The notes beneath the pieces are model-generated. The model was given only the letters and a program-made list of their open reading frames with translations, had not been told where the DNA came from and ran no database searches. Shown piece after piece: positions 45,403 through 55,307 of a stretch of 63,255 bases of DNA; position 1 is the first letter of the stretch, and each line of letters begins with the position of its first letter. This DNA comes from an uncultured Methylococcales bacterium (GTDB taxonomy: Bacteria > Pseudomonadota > Gammaproteobacteria > Methylococcales > Methylomonadaceae): NCBI GenBank assembly GCA_903902705.1, contig CAIUVX010000026.1, positions 1 to 63,255 of the forward strand. The letters run 5' to 3'. Position numbers and translations under genes: made by a program.

Positions 45403-46497
45403 ATGAATAACCCACAAAAAGTCGCCCTTATTACAGGTATTACAGGTCAAGACGGCTCTTATTTAGCTGAATTTTTACTGGAACAAGGCTATATCGTGCA
45501 TGGCATAAAACGCCGTTCTTCGATGTTTAATACCGCGCGTATCGATCATTTATACCGTGACACCCATGAACGAGATGTGCGGTTTTTTTTACATCATGGT
45601 GATTTAACTGATTCATCTAATCTTATTCGTATTATTCAACAAACTCAGCCCGATGAAATTTATAATCTCGCCGCGCAAAGTCATGTGGCGGTATCGTTTG
45701 AGGTGCCTGAATACACCGCTAATTCTGACGCATTGGGTACATTACGCATACTCGAAGCGATACGAATTTTAGGCTTGGAGAAGAAAACTCGTTTTTATCA
45801 AGCGTCCACTTCCGAGTTATACGGGCAAGTACAAGAAACCCCACAAACAGAAACCACACCGTTTTATCCACGTTCGCCTTATGCGGTGGCAAAATTATAC
45901 GCGTATTGGATTACGGTCAATTACCGCGAAGCCTACGGTATGTTTGCCTGTAACGGCATATTGTTTAATCATGAATCGCCCGTGCGCGGGGAAACTTTTG
46001 TGACCCGCAAAATTACCCGCGCCTTAGCGCGTATCAAATTGGGCTTACAGGAGTGTTTGTATCTAGGAAATATGGACGCGCTACGCGACTGGGGACACGC
46101 CAAAGATTATGTCGAAGCGCAATGGTTGATGTTGCAACAAGACCAGCCCGAAGATTTTGTTATCGCCTCTGGCGAGCAATACAGCGTGCGTCAGTTTGTT
46201 GATTTTGCAGCGCGTGAACTTGATATGACTATTCGCTGGGAAGGGCAGGGCATAGACGAGAAAGGTTATGACGCAGCGGGTAAGTGCGTTGTACAGGTTG
46301 AAGCGCGTTATTTTCGCCCAACCGAAGTAGAAACGCTATTAGGCGATCCTAGCAAAGCCAAAAATAAATTAGGTTGGACTCCGAAAATTTCCTTTCAGGA
46401 ATTAGTACAGGAAATGGTACGCGAGGATTTTAAAGCCGCTGAACGTGATGAGTTAGTTAAACAACATGGTTTTGGTGTTTATGATTACAATGAATAA
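45403..46497 (+). CDS. gmd: GDP-mannose 4,6-dehydratase
   Basis: Gmd converts GDP-mannose to GDP-4-keto-6-deoxymannose. The 364-residue protein has [36 protein letters not shown], the catalytic STSELYG, and [12 protein letters not shown] with Tyr and Lys, followed by [19 protein letters not shown]. It is complete and of normal length. With the downstream fcl it supplies GDP-L-fucose. A second Gmd-type gene lies at 57377. Confidence 0.96.
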   Translation: MNNPQKVALITGITGQDGSYLAEFLLEQGYIVHGIKRRSSMFNTARIDHLYRDTHERDVRFFLHHGDLTDSSNLIRIIQQTQPDEIYNLAAQSHVAVSFEVPEYTANSDALGTLRILEAIRILGLEKKTRFYQASTSELYGQVQETPQTETTPFYPRSPYAVAKLYAYWITVNYREAYGMFACNGILFNHESPVRGETFVTRKITRALARIKLGLQECLYLGNMDALRDWGHAKDYVEAQWLMLQQDQPEDFVIASGEQYSVRQFVDFAARELDMTIRWEGQGIDEKGYDAAGKCVVQVEARYFRPTEVETLLGDPSKAKNKLGWTPKISFQELVQEMVREDFKAAERDELVKQHGFGVYDYNE

Positions 46498-46500
46498 AAA

Positions 46501-46599
46501 TGTCCACGAAAAACACAAAAAGCACGAAACCGTTTTTTGTCGTTACCCATATTATTGCCAATAAAATATGCCTACTTTTTTTCGTGCTTTTCGTGGACA
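46501..46599. repeat. Inverted repeat tgtccacgaaaa / ttttcgtggaca between gmd and fcl
   Basis: The left arm (tgtccacgaaaa then agcacgaaa) and the right arm (tttcgtgct then tttcgtggaca) are complementary, with an eight-base indel in the left arm. The arms enclose about 50 AT-rich bases. It fills the whole gmd-fcl gap, and the fcl ATG follows 7 bases after it. Confidence 0.8.
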
Positions 46600-46605
46600 A
46601 ATAAT

Positions 46606-47550
46606 ATGAATAAAAACGCCAAAATCTATGTCGCTGGGCATGGTGGCATGGTTGGCTCTGCATTAATTAGAAAATTACAAGCCGAAGGCTATCAGCAGAT
46701 TGTTGTCCGCACCTCCAATGAGCTGGATTTAACCAATCAAGCCGCTGTTGCCGACTTTTTTGCTCACGAAAAACCTGATTATGTATTTTTAGCAGCCGCT
46801 AAAGTCGGTGGCATACACGCTAATAACACCTACCGAGCAGAGTTTATTTATCAAAACTTAATGATAGAAAGCAATGTAATTCACAGTGCTTACCTTAATA
46901 AAGTGACTAAACTGTTATTTTTGGGTTCATCGTGCATTTATCCAAAACTCGCTCCGCAGCCACTGAAAGAAGAGTATTTGCTGACGGGTTTATTAGAACC
47001 GACTAACGAACCTTATGCGATTGCCAAAATTGCAGGTATTAAGCTCTGCGAAGCTTATCGCAGCCAATACGGTTGCAATTTTATCTCCGTCATGCCCACC
47101 AATCTTTATGGCACTAACGATCATTATGACTTAAATAATTCCCATGTATTGCCCGCGCTGTTGCGTAAATTTCACACTGCTAAAATCGAAAATTCACCCG
47201 CTGTAGAAATCTGGGGATCAGGTACTCCAAAACGCGAATTTTTACACGTCGATGATTTGACCGATGCCTGTTTTTACCTTATGCAACAGTATAATGAAGC
47301 TGAACTGGTCAATATTGGCACAGGTGTAGACATAGCCATTAAAGATTTAGCCTTACTGATAAAAGATATTGTCGGTTATACTGGCAAGTTAAAATTTGAT
47401 ACCAGTAAACCCGATGGCACACCGCGCAAATTGATGGATGTCAGCAAATTACACGCATTGGGTTGGCAGCATAAAATTAGTCTAGCCGACGGTATACGCG
47501 GAGTTTATGATGGGGTTAAATATTATCAGTTTGTAGAATGTGCTATATGA
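46606..47550 (+). CDS. fcl: GDP-L-fucose synthase
   Basis: This 314-residue SDR epimerase-reductase turns GDP-4-keto-6-deoxymannose into GDP-L-fucose. Motifs are [51 protein letters not shown], and [15 protein letters not shown] with Tyr and Lys. The ATG at 46606 gives the normal start; a longer reading from 46537 runs through the inverted repeat and is rejected. It works directly after gmd. Confidence 0.95.
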   Translation: MNKNAKIYVAGHGGMVGSALIRKLQAEGYQQIVVRTSNELDLTNQAAVADFFAHEKPDYVFLAAAKVGGIHANNTYRAEFIYQNLMIESNVIHSAYLNKVTKLLFLGSSCIYPKLAPQPLKEEYLLTGLLEPTNEPYAIAKIAGIKLCEAYRSQYGCNFISVMPTNLYGTNDHYDLNNSHVLPALLRKFHTAKIENSPAVEIWGSGTPKREFLHVDDLTDACFYLMQQYNEAELVNIGTGVDIAIKDLALLIKDIVGYTGKLKFDTSKPDGTPRKLMDVSKLHALGWQHKISLADGIRGVYDGVKYYQFVECAI

Positions 47551-47603
47551 TTTTTAGCAACTACTCGCAAGATTTATCTGGATTGAGATAACAAAAATAA
47601 GCA

Positions 47604-48437
47604 ATGAAAAATCAAGAAAATTTTCAGTTTACAATTGAAGCTGGTAAATCCGAACGCCATTACTGGATGGATTTATGGCGATACCGAGAACTTTTTTATA
47701 TTCTGGCATGGAGAGATATAGCTGTGCGCTACAAACAAACCATCATAGGGCTATTATGGGCAATTATTCGCCCTCTATTAACCATGATAATCTTTGTTGT
47801 AGTGTTCGGAAAAATCGCTAAACTACCCAGCGAAGGCATACCTTACCCTATCTTTGTTTTTGCCGCCTTGTTGCCTTGGACATTTTTTGCCAACGCATTT
47901 GCCGATGCCAGTAATAGTCTTATTAGTAATAGCAATTTAATTTCAAAAGTGTATTTTCCACGACTTATTATTCCAGCAGCTTCTGTCATAGTTTCCGCTG
48001 TTGATTTTATGATTTCATTTATCATTTTATTAGCTTTAATGGCATGGTATCACTACTTACCAAGCTGGTACTTATTAACTTTGCCATTGTTTTTATTACT
48101 GGGATTTTTTGCCTCATTGGGTGCTGGGTTATTTGTTGCTTCGTTAAATGTAAAATACCGAGATTTCAGATTTATTATTCCGTTTATTGTCCAATTAGGA
48201 TTATATATATCTCCTGTAGGATTCAGCTCAACCATAGTGCCTGAGCAATACCAGTTATTTTATTATCTAAATCCAATGGTTGCTGTTATTGATGGCTTTC
48301 GTTGGGCAATTAGCGGTGGTAACACGGCATTTAATACTACAGAATTAAGTCTATCAATTAGTGTTATTACATTATTTTTTCTAGTAGGTGTAATTTATTT
48401 TAGAAAAATAGAAAAAACATTTGTGGATGTTATCTAA
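47604..48437 (+). CDS. wzm: Polysaccharide ABC transporter permease (Wzm type)
   Basis: This 277-residue ABC-2 permease has a cytoplasmic N-terminus ([20 protein letters not shown]), the typical [22 protein letters not shown] first span, and five further spans. Wzm exports an undecaprenyl-linked glycan across the inner membrane. Its stop overlaps the wzt start by one base, so the two subunits are coupled. Confidence 0.93.
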   Translation: MKNQENFQFTIEAGKSERHYWMDLWRYRELFYILAWRDIAVRYKQTIIGLLWAIIRPLLTMIIFVVVFGKIAKLPSEGIPYPIFVFAALLPWTFFANAFADASNSLISNSNLISKVYFPRLIIPAASVIVSAVDFMISFIILLALMAWYHYLPSWYLLTLPLFLLLGFFASLGAGLFVASLNVKYRDFRFIIPFIVQLGLYISPVGFSSTIVPEQYQLFYYLNPMVAVIDGFRWAISGGNTAFNTTELSLSISVITLFFLVGVIYFRKIEKTFVDVI

Positions 48438-49717
48438 TGGGTATAGCAATAAAAGTAGAAAATATTAGTAAAAAATATATTATTCAGCATGAAAAAAAAT
48501 CAGCCCATTATGAGACGTTAAGCGACTCTTTAATTCAAGGTAGTAAAAATATTATTACTAGAATTAGTCATCCTTTTAGTCATTCAAAAATAGAACAACA
48601 AACACAAGAGGAATTTTGGGCATTAAAAGATATTAATTTTGAAATTGAACAAGGCGATAGACTAGGCATTATCGGTAGAAACGGTGCGGGAAAATCGACA
48701 TTACTAAAAATACTTTCACGCATTACAGAGCCAACGTCTGGAAAAGTACATATTAATGGCAGAATCGCCAGTTTGTTGGAAGTCGGCACGGGTTTTCATC
48801 CTGAATTGACTGGGCGAGAAAATATTTTTTTAAACGGTGCTATTTTGGGTATGAGCCGCGCAGAGGTTAAAACGAAATTTGATGAAATTGTTGCGTTTGC
48901 TGAAATTGAAAAATTCCTTGATACCCCTGTTAAACGCTACTCTAGCGGTATGTATGTGCGTTTAGCTTTCGCGGTGGCGGCACATTTGGAGCCTGATATA
49001 CTGATAGTAGACGAGGTTCTTGCTGTAGGTGATGCGCAGTTTCAGAAGAAATGTTTGGGCAAGATGGAAGAAGTATCCAAGTCAAGAGGCAGAACAGTTT
49101 TGTTTGTGAGCCACCAAATGGGAGCTATCGCTCAGTTTTGTAATAAAGCCCTTCTGCTTGATAAAGGTATGATTGCCCAGAGCGGTACAGTATCGCATAT
49201 CATAAATTACTATATGAATATGTCAGCGAATAATATGAGTGGCTTTCAGGCAGAAACAACTTCACGCTATAAAGACATTGCTATAATGAAAGCGTGTTCC
49301 TATGATGCAGAAGGTTGCCCAGCAGTCAATTTTGTACATAATCAAGAAATTGTCATAGAGATTATTTGTAAAATTAATAAGTGGATAAGTGGAACAGAGG
49401 TGCGAGTTGCAGTAAGAGACTCTAAACGAAATGTTTTTACTACTGACACAGAACTTATTATGCAAAATGAAGCAGTATCGAATGAGTTATGCGCCAAGGT
49501 AGTTATACCAGCAGGGGTACTAAGACCTGAGCAATATTTTTTTAAGCTTGCTATCTATCTTCCAAATCAGTTGATATTTGACCTTGTTGATGATGCCTTG
49601 TCAATTACTGTCGTTGATGGTGGTTCCAAGTATGCGGCGAGTGAGGGTTTGGACTATGGCTGTGTATTTGTTGATTGCAAATGGGCAATTAATCCATCTT
49701 CTAACTTAATATTTTAA
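48437..49717 (+). CDS. wzt: Polysaccharide ABC transporter ATPase with C-terminal extension (Wzt type)
   Basis: This 426-residue ATPase has Walker [10 protein letters not shown] near residue 80, the Wzt-specific [19 protein letters not shown], the signature [12 protein letters not shown], and Walker [13 protein letters not shown]. Residues from about 280 to the end form an extra beta-rich domain, as in Wzt proteins whose C-terminal domain binds the capped non-reducing end of the glycan (established for E. coli O8/O9a). This implies that the glycan here is also end-capped, perhaps by one of the methyltransferases in the locus. Confidence 0.93.
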   Translation: MGIAIKVENISKKYIIQHEKKSAHYETLSDSLIQGSKNIITRISHPFSHSKIEQQTQEEFWALKDINFEIEQGDRLGIIGRNGAGKSTLLKILSRITEPTSGKVHINGRIASLLEVGTGFHPELTGRENIFLNGAILGMSRAEVKTKFDEIVAFAEIEKFLDTPVKRYSSGMYVRLAFAVAAHLEPDILIVDEVLAVGDAQFQKKCLGKMEEVSKSRGRTVLFVSHQMGAIAQFCNKALLLDKGMIAQSGTVSHIINYYMNMSANNMSGFQAETTSRYKDIAIMKACSYDAEGCPAVNFVHNQEIVIEIICKINKWISGTEVRVAVRDSKRNVFTTDTELIMQNEAVSNELCAKVVIPAGVLRPEQYFFKLAIYLPNQLIFDLVDDALSITVVDGGSKYAASEGLDYGCVFVDCKWAINPSSNLIF

Positions 49718-49728
49718 GGGAATATGTT

Positions 49729-50178
49729 ATGGCTGAAACACTAGGCTCGCTTTGCGACAAACTAACCATTGTCAAACTCAAACAATGGCATTCTGAAGAG
49801 TCCGCTAGGCTTGCAAGTTTAGCAGAGCAGGAAAAACAGCTTAAGAATGAAATTGATGAATTTACAGCGGCTGCCATTGCAGGACAAATTCCCTTGGAAA
49901 AGCTCAATTTTGCTGCTAACAAGGTTTACAAAAAAGAAGGTAATGCTATTCGGTCAGTGCAAGGTAGCATGGGCGATATTTTTTCCAGATTGGCTGAAGT
50001 CAATTGCGAGTTATGGCATGAACAGGAAAAGGTTTATGAATTTGATAAAGTACCTGTTGAACAAAAAGACAAAGTCGTAAAGCAGTTGGCTTTACTTAAT
50101 TTGGAACGAAACCAGTGTATCGATCAGATTGATAAAAGCTTACGCGCTTTTGTTGAAGGTTTGCACGCCAAAGAATAA
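49729..50178 (+). CDS. Coiled-coil protein of unknown function in the glycan locus
   Basis: This 149-residue protein is mostly helical, with SLCDKLTIVKLKQWHSEE at the start, a coiled-coil ARLASLAEQEKQLKNEI, LAEVNCELWHEQEKVY, and LLNLERNQCIDQIDK near the end. The pattern recalls DUF4254/DUF6165-type proteins, small helical proteins commonly found among glycosyltransferase genes, but I hold that loosely. It lies between wzt and a methyltransferase gene, 11 bases after wzt. Function unknown. Confidence 0.6.
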   Translation: MAETLGSLCDKLTIVKLKQWHSEESARLASLAEQEKQLKNEIDEFTAAAIAGQIPLEKLNFAANKVYKKEGNAIRSVQGSMGDIFSRLAEVNCELWHEQEKVYEFDKVPVEQKDKVVKQLALLNLERNQCIDQIDKSLRAFVEGLHAKE

Positions 50179-50196
50179 CTTAACTGAAGGTTTTAT

Positions 50197-51459
50197 ATGC
50201 ACTTAATACATCGAACAACTTGCCGTGTGTGTGGCTCGGCAGCACTAACCCCAGTCATTAATCTGGGCGAACAATATTTACAGGGTTCTTTTGTTAAGCC
50301 TGGTAAGGAGTTACCGCCGACACGCAAAATACCGATGACGCTGGTGCGGTGTGATCCAACCCGTGATGAACGTGCTTGTGGTTTGTTGCAAATGAAACAC
50401 ACCGTTCCACCCGATATTTTGTATTCAGCTTATTGGTATCGTTCAGGAACAAATAATACCATGCGTGAACATTTACGCGGAATTGCTGACGATGCTATGC
50501 AGATTATTGGCAGATCCAACAGTAGTGTTTTGGATATTGGCTGCAATGATGGCACTTCTCTGGCTTTTTATCCTGATACGTTTCAGAAATTTGGGGTTGA
50601 TCCGTCCGATGTCGCTCAAGAAATAACAGGTAATGTTCAGGTAGTTCAGGATATTTTTCCATCAGAAGAGCTAACTGCACGACTAAAATGCGGTAAATTA
50701 GACATTATTACCTCCATTGCTATGTTTTATGATCTTGAAGATCCGATTGCCTTTACTAAAGGTATCAAAGATATTTTAGCTCCCGAAGGTATATGGATAT
50801 TTGAAATGTCTTATATGCCGACCATGCTCAAGATGACTTCGTATGACACTATTTGCCACGAGCATTTGGAGTTTTATAGTCTTGCCGTAATTGAGTATAT
50901 TCTCAAAAAGACAGGCATGAAGATATTCAATGTTTCTCAAAATACTATCAATGGCGGTAGCATTCGTTGTTATGCGACTCATGCTAATAATTACAGCTAC
51001 AAAAATGAGCAATATCTGGAAAACATTAAAACCATCCGTCAAGAAGAGTTTAATCTTGAATTAGATACCGATAAACCCTACAAACATTTTCAGGATCGCA
51101 TCAACGTACATAAAGAAGAATTGATTTCCCTGCTCAAGCAATTAAAAAAAGAAGGCAAGAAAATTCATATTTACGGTGCATCTACAAAAGGAAATACTAT
51201 TTTGCAATGGTGTGGTATTGATAATAGATTGATTGACGTAGCGGCAGAGCGTAATCCAGACAAATATGGGGCATATACTCTTGGCACGGATATTCCAATT
51301 GTTAGCGAAGCAGATTCAAGAGCGATGAATCCTGACTATTACCTTATTCTGCCTTGGCATTTCAAAGAAGAGTTTGTTGAGCGTGAAAAAGATATGCTGG
51401 AAAAGGGTGTAGGCTTTATTTTCCCGCTTCCAACCATTGAAATTATAAAAATAAAGTAA
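50197..51459 (+). CDS. SAM-dependent sugar methyltransferase (Methyltransf_13/14 type)
   Basis: This 420-residue protein has an N-terminal cysteine region (TTCRVCGSAALTPVINLGEQ), a SAM fold (VLDIGCNDGTSLAFYP, FGVDPSD), a CHEHLEFYSLAVIEYIL segment, and the C-terminal HIYGASTKGNTILQW. It is a paralogue in design of the protein at 42510-43736, but sequence details differ, so it probably methylates another sugar. Position after wzt suggests action on a nucleotide-sugar or on the growing glycan. Confidence 0.85.
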   Translation: MHLIHRTTCRVCGSAALTPVINLGEQYLQGSFVKPGKELPPTRKIPMTLVRCDPTRDERACGLLQMKHTVPPDILYSAYWYRSGTNNTMREHLRGIADDAMQIIGRSNSSVLDIGCNDGTSLAFYPDTFQKFGVDPSDVAQEITGNVQVVQDIFPSEELTARLKCGKLDIITSIAMFYDLEDPIAFTKGIKDILAPEGIWIFEMSYMPTMLKMTSYDTICHEHLEFYSLAVIEYILKKTGMKIFNVSQNTINGGSIRCYATHANNYSYKNEQYLENIKTIRQEEFNLELDTDKPYKHFQDRINVHKEELISLLKQLKKEGKKIHIYGASTKGNTILQWCGIDNRLIDVAAERNPDKYGAYTLGTDIPIVSEADSRAMNPDYYLILPWHFKEEFVEREKDMLEKGVGFIFPLPTIEIIKIK

Positions 51460-51471
51460 ATTGATTCGACT

Positions 51472-53241
51472 ATGCAAAATAATCTAAAAAACAAAATTCT
51501 TTTTCTGTCTCATAAAGAGCAGCAGTGTGGTGTTTATCAATTTGGTCGCAATATTGCCGAGGCACTTGGAAAATCAAAAAAATACTCATTCATATATGCC
51601 GAATGCTCGGATGAAGAAGAGTTTAAATCTATTATAACTACCATTAAGCCGACAGCGATAATTTACAATTATTATTCGTCAACAATGCCTTGGTTAAATA
51701 AAAGAGTACTTCTAAGAATCAATGTACCAAATATTGGAATTATTCATGAGGTTTCACAGTATATCGCAGACAGAGCGAATGACTCTATTTTTGATTATCA
51801 TATAGCTCCAGACCCTACCTTGCTGTTAAAAAACCCGCTGGTATTCAAAACAGGGAGATTAGTTCCAGAATATGAAAATAGCTATGAATTACCAAAAGTG
51901 CCTACCATTGGCAGCTTTGGTTTTGGCACTGCTGGCAAGGGATTTGAAAGGCTGATTTCAACTATTCAGAGTGAATTTGATGAGGTAATTATAAGGCTGC
52001 ATATACCTTTTGCAACATTTGCCGATGCCGATGGTAGTTCGGCGCGTGCAATTTCACAACGATGTAAAGAAATCATTATCAAGCCTAACATCAACATAAT
52101 AATCAGCCACGATTTTCTTGATCAAAAGCAATTACTGGACTTTCTTGCTCAAAATTCAATGAATGCTTTTTTTTATGAGCAAAATAACGGTCGAGGTATA
52201 TCCAGCGTTATAGATTTTGCGTTGGCAGTACAAAGACCTATTGCCATCACAAAGAGTGCTATGTTCAGGCATTTGTATTCTGTAAGCCCATCAATTTGCA
52301 TAGAAGATTTGAGTTTAAAACAAATTTTAAATAACAACTTTCAATCGTTGACGAACTACCGTAGAGAATGGAGTGAAGCCAATTTGATCTGGGATTATGA
52401 ACGAATAATAGAAACAGTTCTTAGTTTAGGCTTTAAGCGTAAGTCTTTGCCTAGAAAAATATGGTCAAAACTAGGCGTAGTTTTCAAAAAAATAGAATCA
52501 AGAAAATCCGAAGATTTATGGAAACCAACTATAGGGCTTGGAGTTATTGAACAACAACTAAATAAAGATGAAACGTTTCTACCTGTTTCAATTCCAGATG
52601 TTTCATTATTTAATCGAATTTTAGATGATAATGCGAGAGTTCAATATAAGCCCGTTATTGATAGTTTGTTTAAGCTTTTACCAGAAGCGATGGCACGAAA
52701 AATACCTGAGGCGAATATTCAGCAGGCATTTGTTCTTGATACGGTATTGAAGTATGCGACTAGGGTTTTAACCCCTAGAATTTTATGTATCGGTAGTTAT
52801 GACGATACAGCAGCAGGAGCTTTGAAAAAATATGGTTTCATGATGGATGAAGTTGATCCTGTACTAAATTACGATTTGAGTACGTTTATGCAAAAACCAT
52901 CAACGATTAAGTCGAGTTACAATATTATATTTTCAACTTCTGTCATTGAGCATGTGAAAGATGATGAGTTGTTCATTTCCCAAATTGCAGAACTTCTTAC
53001 CCTTAGCGGAATAGCCGTACTGACTTGTGATTATAATGACCAGCATAAGGCAGGCGACTCGATTCCTCAAGAAGATTTCCGTATGTATACCCAAAAAGAT
53101 TTCAAAGAAAGGCTGTTGCCATTATTAAAAGGATGCTCTCTTGTTGATGATCCAAAGTGGGATTGCCCAAACCCAGATTTCAAGTATGCTGGTTGTCAAT
53201 ATACATTTGCATCCTTTGTCTTTAGGAAAAATGAGTTGTGA
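51472..53241 (+). CDS. Two-domain glycosyltransferase-like/methyltransferase protein
   Basis: This 589-residue protein has an N-terminal half resembling GT4-type glycosyltransferases (ILFLSHKEQQCGVYQFGRNI, IYNYYSSTMPWL, TIGSFGFGTAGKGFERLI near residue 145). From about residue 435 a class I methyltransferase fold appears (RILCIGSYDDTAAGAL, then IIFSTSVIEHVKDDELF and GIAVLTCDYND). Fused transferase/methyltransferase proteins can terminate glycan chains. The donor and acceptor are unknown. Its stop overlaps the following GTG start by 4 bases. Confidence 0.75.
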   Translation: MQNNLKNKILFLSHKEQQCGVYQFGRNIAEALGKSKKYSFIYAECSDEEEFKSIITTIKPTAIIYNYYSSTMPWLNKRVLLRINVPNIGIIHEVSQYIADRANDSIFDYHIAPDPTLLLKNPLVFKTGRLVPEYENSYELPKVPTIGSFGFGTAGKGFERLISTIQSEFDEVIIRLHIPFATFADADGSSARAISQRCKEIIIKPNINIIISHDFLDQKQLLDFLAQNSMNAFFYEQNNGRGISSVIDFALAVQRPIAITKSAMFRHLYSVSPSICIEDLSLKQILNNNFQSLTNYRREWSEANLIWDYERIIETVLSLGFKRKSLPRKIWSKLGVVFKKIESRKSEDLWKPTIGLGVIEQQLNKDETFLPVSIPDVSLFNRILDDNARVQYKPVIDSLFKLLPEAMARKIPEANIQQAFVLDTVLKYATRVLTPRILCIGSYDDTAAGALKKYGFMMDEVDPVLNYDLSTFMQKPSTIKSSYNIIFSTSVIEHVKDDELFISQIAELLTLSGIAVLTCDYNDQHKAGDSIPQEDFRMYTQKDFKERLLPLLKGCSLVDDPKWDCPNPDFKYAGCQYTFASFVFRKNEL

Positions 53242-54128
53242 ATGCACTAATTTTTGGTGTCAACGGACAAGATGGTTATTATTTAAGTGAGCTTTGCAAG
53301 GCAAAAGGTTTTTCTGTTATTGGTGTTTCAAGATCAGGCGGTGAATGGTTAACAGGCGATGTTTCCAATCGTGAACAAACTGAATCCTTGATAAAAACTT
53401 ACCAGCCTAAATACGTTTTTCATTTAGCAGCTAATTCCACAACGCGGCACGACGCGCTTTTTGAAAATCATGAAACCATTTCTACTGGCTCTTTGAATAT
53501 TCTCGAAGCAGTAAAAAGGCATAGCCCAGATACCAAAGTTTTTATTACGGGGAGCGGTTTGCAGTTCGTGAATACTGGAGTTCCCATTTCTGAACATGAT
53601 GCTTTTGAAGCAAATAGTGCTTATTCTGTGGCACGAATTCAATCAGTTTATGCGGCAAGATATTATCGGTCACTGGGCATTCGGGTTTATGTGGGTTATT
53701 TGTTCCATCACGAAAGCCCGTTGCGTAAACCGAATCATGTCAGCAAAATGATAGCATTAGCCGTTCAGCGTATTGCCGCTGGCAGTGATGAGATGATTGA
53801 ATTAGGCGATATTTCTGTGCGAAAAGAATGGACGTTTGCAGGTGATGTAGCGCGGGGAATACTGACTTTGCTTGAGCAGGATACGTTGTTTGAAGCCGTC
53901 ATCGGTTCAGGTGTTGCTTATTCAATTCAAGATTGGCTGGAGATATGCTTTAAACTCATTGGCAAAGACTGGCGCGACTACGCACGTCTTCGCGAGGGTT
54001 TTACGTCTGAGTATAAACAGCTGGTGTCCAATCCGAGAGCAATAAACGCGCTGGATTGGTTTCCATCTGTAGAATTACCTGAATTGGCGAAAATCATGAC
54101 TGCATCTTTGAAACGGGATACTTTGTGA
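53238..54128 (+). CDS. GDP-mannose dehydratase-like SDR with altered catalytic residues
   Basis: This 296-residue SDR has a normal nucleotide-binding start (FGVNGQDGYYLSELCKAKG) and the Gmd-type segment FHHESPLRKPNHVSKMIALA. The catalytic Tyr is in AYSVAR, where the usual YxxxK lysine is replaced by Arg (codon cga), and the S/T-S-E triad region reads TGSGLQF, without the glutamate of Gmd. It therefore probably does not act as a dehydratase, and reductase or other action on a GDP-deoxyhexose is possible. It starts with GTG, overlapping the previous gene, and ends overlapping the next GTG. Confidence 0.8.
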   Translation: MNALIFGVNGQDGYYLSELCKAKGFSVIGVSRSGGEWLTGDVSNREQTESLIKTYQPKYVFHLAANSTTRHDALFENHETISTGSLNILEAVKRHSPDTKVFITGSGLQFVNTGVPISEHDAFEANSAYSVARIQSVYAARYYRSLGIRVYVGYLFHHESPLRKPNHVSKMIALAVQRIAAGSDEMIELGDISVRKEWTFAGDVARGILTLLEQDTLFEAVIGSGVAYSIQDWLEICFKLIGKDWRDYARLREGFTSEYKQLVSNPRAINALDWFPSVELPELAKIMTASLKRDTL

Positions 54129-55273
54129 AGAAACACTTAACACCTGAAATTACCGATGACTTATTTATTCCGAAAAAAATATTGTTGGGACAACTTGGTG
54201 CGCATGGTGATTGTCTTTTTGCAACGGCGGTTGCCCGCCAAATTAAAACTGATTTTCCAGACTGTCATTTAACTTGGGCAATCGGCTCTGCATATCGCTC
54301 TGTCATTTATGGAAACCCATTTGTAGATGAGGTGTGGGAAATTCCAATCGCTAATCATCAGGAATTGTGGGACAAGTGGGTTTGGTTTGAAAAAGAAGCG
54401 TTTTTACGCAAAGAATCAGGCGATTTTGATGAGGTTTTTCTCACACAAATTCCGCCTAACAACTTTAAAAATTTTGACGGTACTGTCAGGTCATCTATTT
54501 TTCGGGGCTATCCGAAAAAAATTACCGAATCTGTTGCCCCTGTAATACACCTTTCTCCAGATGAGGTTGAGAATGTTCGTCGTTTTGCTGAAACTCATGG
54601 TTTTGCTGAAAAGAAACATATTATTTTGTTTGAATGCTCATCAGCGAGTGATCAGTCCTTTGTCACACCCGAATTTGCCGTTGCAGTAGCTCAAATGCTG
54701 GTAAGTCGGGTGGCAGATGTTTGTGTTGTCCTTTCTTCTAATGTATCAATGCCAGTGATATCTATGAACATTATTGATGGAAGTAAATTGTCATTTCGAG
54801 AGAATGCTGAATTGACAAAATATTGCTCACTGGTTGTTGGCTGCTCCAGTGGTATTTCATGGCTATGTACTTCTGATTGGGCAAAACAGTTGCCAATGTT
54901 ACAGCTATTGAAAAAAGATAAATCCGTTTATGCTTCGTTTATCCATGATTATGAATACAGAGGCTTGCCGACAGATTTGTTAATTGAAATGACAGATTGT
55001 TCAGCCGATAAAGTAGCTAGCTGTTTAGTTACTATTTTCAATGAAGGTTTCAGTCATGCAAAATTGATATTTAATGAAGATATTCCTCTAAGATTTAAAT
55101 TTTACATAGATGCTATATTTAATTTTTTGATTGTTCAGGGTAAATACAATGAGGCATATATATCACTAAAATATACTATTAAGCGTTATGGGCTACATCC
55201 ACATTTATTATTTTGTATCCTATATAGGAGTGTTAAATATATTTTACGATTGGCTTTAAAGGGTCGTCCTTAA
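54125..55273 (+). CDS. GT9-like glycosyltransferase
   Basis: This 382-residue protein begins with ILLGQLGAHGDCLFATAVARQI, similar to the start of heptosyltransferase-like GT9 enzymes, and has VVGCSSGISWLCTSDW in the position of the donor-binding GxSG region of that fold. GT-B architecture is likely. The exact sugar is unknown. A GTG start overlaps the preceding SDR gene by 4 bases. Confidence 0.7.
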   Translation: MKKHLTPEITDDLFIPKKILLGQLGAHGDCLFATAVARQIKTDFPDCHLTWAIGSAYRSVIYGNPFVDEVWEIPIANHQELWDKWVWFEKEAFLRKESGDFDEVFLTQIPPNNFKNFDGTVRSSIFRGYPKKITESVAPVIHLSPDEVENVRRFAETHGFAEKKHIILFECSSASDQSFVTPEFAVAVAQMLVSRVADVCVVLSSNVSMPVISMNIIDGSKLSFRENAELTKYCSLVVGCSSGISWLCTSDWAKQLPMLQLLKKDKSVYASFIHDYEYRGLPTDLLIEMTDCSADKVASCLVTIFNEGFSHAKLIFNEDIPLRFKFYIDAIFNFLIVQGKYNEAYISLKYTIKRYGLHPHLLFCILYRSVKYILRLALKGRP

Positions 55274-55307
55274 TGCTGTTCATTTTACAAAAACTTATGA
55301 AGGCAAT

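Noticed and set aside
46537-46605. Upstream start for fcl
   Set aside because: It would translate the inverted repeat; the ATG at 46606 matches the normal GDP-fucose synthase start.
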